NCBI RefSeq assembly: GCF_905404315.1
Contig: NC_066304.1
Coordinates: 8,308,001-8,372,000, forward strand
DNA: 64,000 nucleotides
Direction of reading: 5' to 3'
Origin: Leptidea sinapis
Lineage: Eukaryota; Arthropoda; Insecta; Lepidoptera; Pieridae
Made by a program: the position numbers and the translations under genes. Of the stretch, positions 56,680-64,000 are shown piece after piece. The notes under the pieces were generated by a model, which saw only the letters and a program-made list of their open reading frames with translations, was not told the DNA's origin and did not search any database. Position 1 is the stretch's first letter, and every line of letters starts with the position of its first letter.

Positions 56680-56960
56680 ATATTTGGAGGAAGTATTGGA
56701 CAGTAGCCAGCGGAGTGCAGCGTCCAGCGTGTGTCGCAGGGCGTAGCTCATGGCGGGCGGGCGGCCCAACTAAGTGAACTCGAACGGTTACAGTAAAGTG
56801 GAGCGCTGCGACCGAAAGCGATTTATGAAACAATCTCGCTCGGAGCTTCACTATTCGTACATTAATCAAATTTCACTTAGTTACCCCGTACTCGTGACTG
56901 CTTTCGATTACTGTACTATATTTCCACTCTCGATTCAACTACAAGCACGGGAGTAACGTG
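56680..56960. promoter_or_regulatory. GC-rich block, candidate regulatory or exon-like island
   Basis: 56700-56770 and 56790-56850 are strongly GC-rich for this window. On the minus strand an ATG at 56749-56751 in good context (GCCATGA) opens about 28 codons (56751 down), but no matching splice donor is convincing. No homology recognised. Confidence 0.3.
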
Positions 56961-57569
56961 CAATGATGCGTACAGGTATTGATTTATTTGTTTGTTTTTA
57001 ATTTTTTTATAAATAAAATATGATAGAGTTTCTAGTGTCTTTTGTACTTTGTTTCTAATTACAATTCTATTTAAGAACTACTTTTATATTATTCAAGTTG
57101 ACATATTTCTTTGCTGCTTCTCTCCCTCTCTGTGCCTGCAACATAAAATATGCTTCTACAAAAAACATATTGTTTTGATAAGTTACTATACCTAGATATA
57201 TGAAGGGTCCAGCCACATAATATGGAGTATTTGGGCCATAGCTCAATGTATAGTGGCCCTTAATGGTGTCTGTGGGATGAATTTGGGCGATGTTCACGGT
57301 TTAATACCAATGGGTTTACAAGAATAGCGTTTATTTCTACTTAAAGAGTCGGCAAAGTTCGAGTGTTCCAGTCCTCTGATGGTGCAACCGAGCGTGGGTG
57401 ATCACCTAGCATGACATCTTCATGTTTGTCACAAATATAATTCCCTGTAAAAAATATCAATAATTATAAGAAACATTTTTAAGGTTACCTATTGAGTTCA
57501 AATGAAAAAATTTCGACACCCCCCAAGATTCCGTCAAAATTTCCTTAGGAGTAATTCGGTAAGAAAACT
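56961..57569. other. AT-rich non-coding DNA
   Basis: No gene supported. Confidence 0.45.
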
Positions 57570-57960
57570 TGTATATCCCTATATTATAAATGTGAATATA
57601 CGTTTGTGTTCCTCTTTCACGCCTTTACTAGAATAGAGCTTTGAAAATGATGTAGGCTACCTTTTGTTGCGAAAAAATAAATGGAGGGGTTGAAATAGGG
57701 AATGAAAGTTTGTAAGGAAATTAGTCATTATCGACTCTATAAAACTTTGTATTTAGGCACTTGATAAGAAGTTAATAAATATAAAGTCTAGTGTTTTTAA
57801 AATTTCGACCTTTGTAGGGATGATTTATGGCATGAAAATTCATTTGTATGGAAGACCAAACAACCTAACTCCGAATTTGATTTTGATTATATTTGGTACA
57901 AAAATAGACTAGACCTTGGAAAAGGACATTAGCTACCATTTTGTAAAAAAAGGCATGAAC
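57570..57960 (+). repeat. Lepidopteran-type interspersed repeat (possible Helitron-like)
   Basis: TATATCCCTATATTATAAATGTG and TTCACGCCTTTACTAGAATAG, later CCGAATTTGATTTTGATTAT, are of the kind of repeat that begins 'tatcctactaatattataaatg' also seen at 63490. No coding. Confidence 0.45.
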
Positions 57961-57980
57961 GGCCTGAAATTACACAATAA

Positions 57981-58020
57981 TATTATAGAAGTGTATATAA
58001 ATGTATACACTTCTATAATA
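57981..58020. repeat. Perfect 17-bp hairpin
   Basis: TATTATAGAAGTGTATA (57981-57997), six-base loop, exact reverse complement (58004-58020). Confidence 0.95.
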
Positions 58021-58089
58021 AAGTCCCAGCCACTGTTCAGGCATTATTTATAAATAAATTTAAATGTTTTATAAAAAAATGGCTCATGA

Positions 58090-58389
58090 AGAGAAAAATT
58101 TAAAGAAATAAACATTTTGATTGTTGCTTTTCAATATATTTTTGATAATGTTCTGTATGCTCATAAGCACATTGAAGAATTTTCTAGAAACTGTGACATT
58201 CTTAATGTTAACACGAGGAACAAACATAAACTTGTTATGCCTACTACTCGGTTGGGTCGAGTTAGTAAGTCTTTTATTGGGCGATGTATATGCTTCTACA
58301 ATATGATCCCAGAAAATGTACAAAAAAAATATGTTATGAAATTTAAAAGAATTGTTAAAAAACGTTTGTGTGGGAAAGGCTATATATAA
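58090..58389 (+). pseudogene. LINE reverse transcriptase C-terminal tail
   Basis: The plus strand reads YIFDNVLYAHKHIEEFSRNC, then NTRNKHKLVMPTTRL and KKYVMKFKRIVKKRLCGKGY. This is the segment after the RT domain in a jockey/CR1-type protein. It ends at a TAA just before the oppositely oriented LINE. Open but only about 90 residues. Confidence 0.65.
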
Positions 58390-58396
58390 ACGATTA

Positions 58397-59038
58397 CTAT
58401 AGCATAAACGATTTTCTTAATGACACCAGGGACTTTTTTTTTATGGAATAGGAGGACAAACGAGCGTACGGGTCACCTGTTGTTAAGTGATCACCGCCGC
58501 CCGCAATCTCTTGCAACACCAGAGGAATCACAGGAGCGTTGCTGGCCTTTAAGGTATACGCGCTTTTTTTGAAGGTACACATGTCGTATCGTCCCGGAAA
58601 CACCCCACAAGGAAGTTCATTCCACAGCTTTGTAGTACGTGGAAGAAAGCTCCTTGTAAACCGCACTGAGGAGGACCGCCACACATCCAGATGGTGGGGA
58701 TGGTCAAATGGATCGAGCTGATACTGGGGTGCGCCAGACCAGAGATGACAGCAATACTCCATGTGTGGCCGGACCTGCGCTTTGTACAGCGCTAGAATGT
58801 GGGCCGGCTTGAAGTATTGCCATGCTCTATTAATGACGCCCAGTTTCTTTGAAGCCAATTTGGCTTTGCCCTCCAAATGGCCACGAAATTGGCAATTACT
58901 CGAGATTTCGAGACCCAGTATTCCGATACTAGGCAAGGCTTTTAGGGAGATGTTGTCGAAGAGCGGTGATACGACAAATAGGGTTTTTTTAGTGGTAAAC
59001 GCGCAAAACTTGAGTCTTTTGGGGGTTAAATTGGACAA
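58397..59038 (-). pseudogene. LINE RT thumb and C-terminus with internal deletion
   Basis: Encodes KLKFCAFTTKKT ... SIGILGLEISSNCQFRGHLEGKAKLASKKLGVINRAWQYFKP (in parts), RPHMEYCCHLWSGAPQYQLDPF, then jumps at 58691-58703 to HPHHLDVWRSSSVRFTRSFL. Intact relatives have several dozen residues between these blocks, so an internal deletion is inferred. The final residues are replaced by tail sequence read through in frame. Confidence 0.85.
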
Positions 59039-59702
59039 CGTTCAATTTACCCCATTCCGTGACCTTCTCAAGAGAGGACTCGATATAAGACACAAGTTTA
59101 TCCCGGCACTGGTCGACGATTTCCCGAGAGAGACCTGCATGGCCAGTGTATACGGCATCACCAGTGCTGTCGTCTGCATAGCAATGAATGTTGGAGGTGT
59201 CCTACATATCAGTGATATGCAGAAGAAACAGCGTAGGAGATAGCACACAGCCTTGGGGCAATCCAGCATTCAAGGGCTTCAGGTTCGAGCAATGTCCGTC
59301 GACAACGACCTGTATGCTGCGCCCAGTGAGGAAGCTGGAGGTCCACTTGCACATGCTCTCGGGATGCCCAAATGATGGAAGTTTTGGGAGCGCCATGTGC
59401 CATACACGATCAAAGGCCTTCGCTATATCCAGGCTTACTGCCAGGCCTTCCCCCTTGTTTTCAATAGCCGCAGCCCATCTATGTGTTAGGTATACCAGAA
59501 GATCACCTGCCGACCGACCATGGCGAAAGCCGTATTGTCGGTCGTTGATCAACTGGTGACCCTCTAGGTATACCAAGAGCTGACGGCTAATTATGCTCTC
59601 CATGATTTTGGAGAGCAGGGAGGTAATAGCAATAGGCCTGTAGTTTGCCGGATCCGAACTGTCTCCTTTTTTTGGATCGGATGGACAAGGGCTGACTTCC
59701 AT
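59039..59702 (-). pseudogene. LINE RT palm region
   Basis: PKKGDSSDPANYRPIAITSL, SLDIAKAFDRVWH, and GLPQGCVLSPTLFLLHI lead to a TAG stop at 59202-59204. The YADD box lies just after the stop in the same frame (about 59163-59174). Intact relatives have a sense codon at that place. A second shift, from one extra T, occurs near 59010 before the thumb part. Confidence 0.88.
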
Positions 59703-60898
59703 GAGTCACAGACTACTCCTTTGGAATAACAGTGCCGGAATAAACGCGTTAGCACCGGCGTCAACTCAGGGGCACACGTTCTAAGCACGATTGGAGAAAT
59801 GCCATCCGGCCCGCTCGACTTCCTGACGTCCAACAAAAACAGAGCTCGCCTAACAGTTTTCTGTCTGAACTGTACTTCAGGCATAGAGCTCTGACACCGC
59901 GGGATGGTCGGCGGTGTTTTTCCGTTGTCGTCAAAAGTCGAGTTGGAGGCGAAAAGAGCGCACAGGAGATCGGCTTTCTCTTTTGCCGTATGGGCCAGGG
60001 TGTCATTCCTCATGTGCAACGGCGGCATGTACGGCTGGCTGAAGTTACCAAGAGCAGCTTTCGACAACGACCAGAACTTGCGTGTTCCGGTCGGGTAACT
60101 GGAAAGCTGCTCGCCGATTTTGACGACGTGTTTTGACTTTGCACGGGCGATTTGTCGCTTAAAAAATCTGGTGGCAGGGTTGTATTTCCTCTTAAGAACT
60201 ATGCAGTTCGGATCCTTTGTGCCCAGCGCCGCAACCCAAGCTCGATACGCCTGTTTTTTGCAGTCAGATCCTGCTTTAACTGACGCATCGAACCAAGGCT
60301 GTGATCTGCCACCGATCGGTACAACAGAGCTTGGTATAAAAATATCCATGCCTTGTAGTATCACATCGGCTACTGCAACGGCGCAGGCACTAGGATCATC
60401 CGAAGGGAAACGAAACATGCCCCAAGGGTAGGATGCAAAAAAGGAACGCATCCTATCCCAATCTGCTGACTTGTAGTGCCAAACGCGGCGGGTCGCTGGT
60501 GGTCTGCGACGTGGGCGTCGGATAGGCACTACACTCCTGACCAGGCAATGGTCGGACGTTCCGAGAGGGGCGTCGACAAAGACCTGGTAGCCATCGGGAT
60601 GTGTAGTCAGCAGAAGATCCAATAAGGACGGCATGTGGCTATCCACATCCGGGAGCCGCGTTGGCGACTCAACCAATTGGGACAGACCATACGCCAATGC
60701 AAAATTATGCACAGATCGCCCTGCGTAGTCTGTGGTACGTGATCCAAGCCATTCGGCATTGTGCCCGCTGAAATCGTAGTCTTGGGTGATTTCAGTTTTC
60801 AGTTCTTGAGTGGAGAATATATTTTCAGCGGAGGGGATCTGTGCAAGCTCGTCGTCAATTGCCGCTTGAACGCAGCCCATGAGATGATTGGTTTCCAC
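59670..60898 (-). pseudogene. LINE endonuclease C-terminus and RT fingers
   Basis: SGHNAEWLGSRTTDYAGR, SHMPSLLDLLLTTHPDGYQV and GTSDHCLV give the second half of the endonuclease. DVRKSSGPDGISPIVLRTCA and SWKSALVHPI give the RT fingers. A one-base indel near 59668 breaks the join to NYRPI. A frame change near 60890 separates it from the first half of the endonuclease. Confidence 0.88.
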
Positions 60899-61275
60899 GT
60901 TACCACTATGGGACCTGAGTCACACGCATAGATGCGGACGCGGTTCTCTAAATCTACGCGGAGCCAGAGAGTGGACAGGTCCCTACCCTCATAATTGCCG
61001 AGACGGCGACAGCAGATATCCTCGCTATCATACACACATACCCCAGCATGAGGCAAAAAATTGTGCTCAATTTTGTACCCGGCGTACGTTGAATATGACG
61101 TATCGCTGGGTCGAGATATCTGAGTCTCCGTAAGGAAACACAAGGCCGGCTGCGCCGTCTCAAGGTGGTGGTGGACGGCGTTTAAGTTGGAGTGAATTTC
61201 CCTGATGTTGCAAAAGTCCACGTTGAGTGTGGAGCGGGGTGCTGTGGTGTTACTGCCTCGTTTGTCCTTGGTCAT
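60799..61275 (-). pseudogene. LINE endonuclease N-terminus
   Basis: Begins MTKDKRGSNTTAPRSTLNVDF and shows the endonuclease motifs CNIREIHSNLN and CFLTETQIS. It is followed by GVCVYDSEDICC and RDLSTLWLRVDL, then loses frame near 60900. The GDFN motif of intact relatives is altered (reads as DYDF in the other frame). Confidence 0.88.
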
Positions 61276-61664
61276 GCGCGGTTCTGTGCCCTCCCCAGAT
61301 TACGGAGGGCAGCCCGAGCTAGAGTGCTCGGGGAGGGATTTTCCGACTCTTGTAGAGCCGGTACCCTCCTGGGGTACTATCTCTTTAGGGACCGCTTTCA
61401 TAATCTTAGTTGGGGAAGGGGGGGGGGAATGGCCTCCGGTCCTCGACACTAACCTATACGAAACATAGCGGCACTAGGCCGCTACTTCACGCCGGTATTC
61501 TGTGCGAGTGTGGTAATTAACCCGGACGAGTCTGGCCCGATTGTGCTGACGTCAAAAGACGGCAGCGTGACTCTCCCACTACTGACTGGGAATAAAGCGA
61601 ACACCCTCAGGCTCTTTAATTATAAATGTATAATGTACGATATCATATTGTATATTAAATATTA

Positions 61665-61800
61665 TATTAAAAAAAAAAACCGCTGAGATTCTTGCGCCCA
61701 TTCTTCGCAGGTCTGAGTTAGTCTCTTTTGAATGGGTGGTAGTTTTTGACGTTCACTAAGTGATTTTAAATCCTATTTTCAATAAAAATATTTAAATTTG
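61665..61800 (-). repeat. Interspersed repeat family B, copy 2
   Basis: An A run (61670-61679) precedes CCGCTGAGATTCTTGCGCCC, ATGGGTGGTAGTTTTTGACG and CTATTTTCAATAAAAATATTT. Shared with 46735-46870 in opposite orientation. Confidence 0.65.
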
Positions 61801-62585
61801 AATTTATTATTTGTAAAGTATCCTATCAAATAAAATTTGCCGCCCATAGTAACTATCCAGTCGGACAAAGTCACGGGTAAAAGCTAGCATACTTATAAAA
61901 AAAAAATTAAAACAAAAAGGGTATCTGAATAATAAAACTGGTTATAAATATTGCTAAAACAGAATAAGATTGTAATGTAATAGAAGTGTCATGTTTCTCA
62001 TATAATATTGCTATATTATTGTGAATGCCCTTGAGGTGGTGGTACTAATTACCCACCATACGGCTTTCGGTCATTATCAAGACATGTTTAAAATTTGCTA
62101 CCAATCTTATCTACATATATCGCGGTACCACACACAGAATATGAATGCTCTCAAAACCAAATGCATTTAACTGTGCAAGTAAAGTGGTAAGCAACAGTTG
62201 AGATTATGGTCATAATATTATCGTTAAGAAGCGTTGCAAGTGTTCAGAAAATGCCAGCCGGTCAAAAACCTGTGGCAGTCATGGTGTGAAAAAGATGTGA
62301 AGACTTTAGCCAAAGTATCTTGAGAGACCATCTTAGATTGGTTCAGGTTCATAGGCGAGCATCCTCTGGCTAGTTTGTCAGCGGCATCGTTACCACGTGG
62401 GCTACGATTGTCATGATGACTCCAGATACGTGGTTGTTATTATACCAAACTTTCATTAGGGAATGGTGATAATTGTATGGAGGCTTTGTGGTGATAAGTG
62501 TAGAGTTTTGTTGAGCTTTTTGCTTTTTTGCTGTCTAAATGAATAAAGTAGGTATTTTTCTCTTACGTCTCAAAGTTGCAGCACC
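61801..62585. other. Non-coding DNA
   Basis: No gene supported. Confidence 0.45.
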
Positions 62586-62589
62586 TTTC

Positions 62590-62800
62590 ACCAGTGGGGG
62601 GCTCCTTTGCATTACAACGGCGTGAAGCAGTAGTGTGTAAGCATTATATTGTTTCGGTCTGAAGGGCGCCGTAGCTAGTGAAATTACTGGGCAAATGAGA
62701 CTTGACATCCGCTCAGAATTTTTGGGTTTTTCAATAATCCTAAGCGGCACAGCACTCTCATCGGCAGGGCGTATCAATAACTATCAGCCTCGTCCATTAT
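62590..62800 (+). repeat. Interspersed repeat family G, copy 3
   Basis: GCAGTAGTGTGTAAGCATTA, GTCTGAAGGGCGCCGTAGCT, AATCCTAAGCGGCACAGC and GGCAGGGCGTATCAATAACT; matches 54540-54760. Confidence 0.75.
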
Positions 62801-63480
62801 TTTAATGATAAAAAAGCTATTATGAATATGGCCATCCATTGTTTGGATAGTAATTACCTATATATCATGTCAAGCTTACCAATATGTATCGGCTTCAAAT
62901 ATATTTTTTATATAAATAAATTATTGAAGAGGAAATAAATATAAATAACATGAATTTAGAAGATCATCTGTTTTGATTGCTTGATAAAAGACTTGTAACT
63001 TCCACCCATCTTAATTTGAATATTTTAAAAAGTAGAAAATAAAGTGACATATGTAACAATCTGTTGAACTATTAAGATAGTATATTATTGGTCATTAATT
63101 AATTCAATGGTGAGCAGAGATCGAATGTAGCACTTGGGCGGGCAGTCGATTGAAACGGCCATTTGTAAAATTTACAGCCCACTCTCTCAATTTATATAAG
63201 TTCTATAATAAAACTGTCCATTGCTGGTTATAAACGACTGTTGTATCAACTTATGTAGTACACTGCGACACTGCTGGCTACTTTATCATGAAACATTTAC
63301 GTTAGACATTGATGTGAGGTATTAGAAATGTAAAGACCAACAGCCTTTCAGATGTAGCTCTACACAGCGAGCGCGACAATCGTCACAAAACAGGTGACGT
63401 CGATAATAACGTCAGTGCTTACAAAGAGACCATTCGGTAAAACGATTTCATGTCAACGCTATCTTTGTAAGTGACATTAT
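62801..63480. other. Non-coding DNA
   Basis: No gene supported. Confidence 0.45.
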
Positions 63481-63484
63481 ACAA

Positions 63485-63900
63485 TATATATCCTACTAAT
63501 ATTATAAAAAATTAAAATGCGAAATTATGTGAGTGTGTGTAAGTTTGTTACTTCCTCACGCAAAAACTACTGAATGTATTTTAGTGAGACTTTACAATAA
63601 TTAATTATTACACATCAGAATAACACATAGACTATAATTTATAAAGATACTTTATCTTATGAATTATAATAATATTATTTACTAGCTGATTCCCGAAACT
63701 TCGTATGCATACACAAATAACTAAGCACGTAGTACTTATAAAATATCTTTGTTTCTTAAAACTTAATCAACTTGATATTAAACTGGCTGACCCGGAAAAC
63801 GTTGTTTTGCCATATAAATTATTTTTAGTGTTACAAAGATTTTTCTGCGACTCACATTTTATCCGACTACCATGGCACCGACTTCAAACCTATCAATAGG
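63485..63900 (+). repeat. Lepidopteran-type interspersed repeats
   Basis: TATCCTACTAATATTATAAA, then GTTACTTCCTCACGCAAAAAC and CTACTGAATGTATTTTAGTG, followed near 63785 by GGCTGACCCGGAAAACGTTG. These are two common repeat types of moths and butterflies lying next to each other. No coding. Confidence 0.55.
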
Positions 63901-64000
63901 TAGCACATATATATAATAGTATTTTATTAATATTAAAGGTATTAGTTTTGCATAAGAGGTGTATTAAGATAATTTTTTATTATTTTATTTTATACTTTTT

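Larger units (their letters stand above)
58430..61610 (-). mobile_element. Jockey-clade LINE, long but defective
   Basis: Minus-strand non-LTR retrotransposon: EN-RT coding region 61275-58500, 3' tail ending in a T run at 58433-58442 (poly-A on the element strand), and about 330 bases of 5' leader. No ORF1 is visible. The coding region is broken by at least three frameshifts, one stop and one internal deletion. Its tail recurs in fragments across the window (14675, 23465, 34972, 46985, 50470, 53395). Confidence 0.85.

Noticed and set aside
5300..61610. A piRNA cluster
   Set aside because: TE density is high, but strand bias is mixed and small-RNA data would be needed; sequence alone does not support the claim.
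1..64000. CRISPR array, integron, phage or bacterial operon
   Set aside because: No regularly spaced repeats with unique spacers and no prokaryotic genes or ribosome-binding sites; the content is that of an insect nuclear genome.

Overview
The window looks like AT-rich nuclear DNA of an insect, most probably a moth or butterfly (Lepidoptera). The grounds are the recurrent jockey-type LINE tail, a tRNA-headed SINE, RTE fragments with (GAT)n tails, a Helitron-like repeat ending in CTAGT, several Tc1/mariner fossils and an errantivirus. I cannot name the species. There are no operons or bacterial-style genes. Most of the sequence is transposon remains in long non-coding DNA.

Host gene: the only host coding segment I can support is one small GC-rich exon (29674-29849, + strand). 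It encodes the start of the first Ig domain of a Dpr-like neuronal surface protein. Genes of that family have very long introns, so much of the window may be dpr intron.

Region 1-5 kb: a 210-bp MITE with TTA duplications, a tRNA-derived SINE and a decayed mariner. Region 5.3-13.9 kb (minus strand): a complete LTR retrotransposon of the errantivirus (gypsy) group. Its two 204-bp LTRs read as identical and are flanked by ATTC duplications. It has a tRNA-Leu primer-binding site, gag, pol and env. A TTTAAAC heptamer directly before the gag stop, followed by a stem-loop, would give Gag-Pol by -1 frameshifting. Env has no start codon of its own; a tiny leader exon (ATG at 13367-13369, GTGAGT donor) is in phase with the acceptor at 7788-7789 and would supply its N terminus. 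The element looks young, yet pol carries one frameshift and one stop.

Region 14-35 kb: RTE, jockey, Helitron and Tc1/mariner fragments, the dpr exon, and several perfect short hairpins. Region 36-40.1 kb (minus): a nearly full-length CR1/jockey-type LINE whose ORF1 joins a PHD-like finger to a domain resembling baculovirus FP25K; its ORF2 is broken. Region 40-58 kb: a roughly 0.9-kb TIR element, a second RTE copy, the tail of a restriction-like-endonuclease LINE, and many repeat-tail fragments. Region 58.4-61.6 kb (minus): a long jockey-clade LINE with several disabling lesions. The last 2.4 kb hold further interspersed repeats.

All identifications come from reading the sequence and from knowledge of the families; no database search was run. 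Edges of decayed repeats are approximate.
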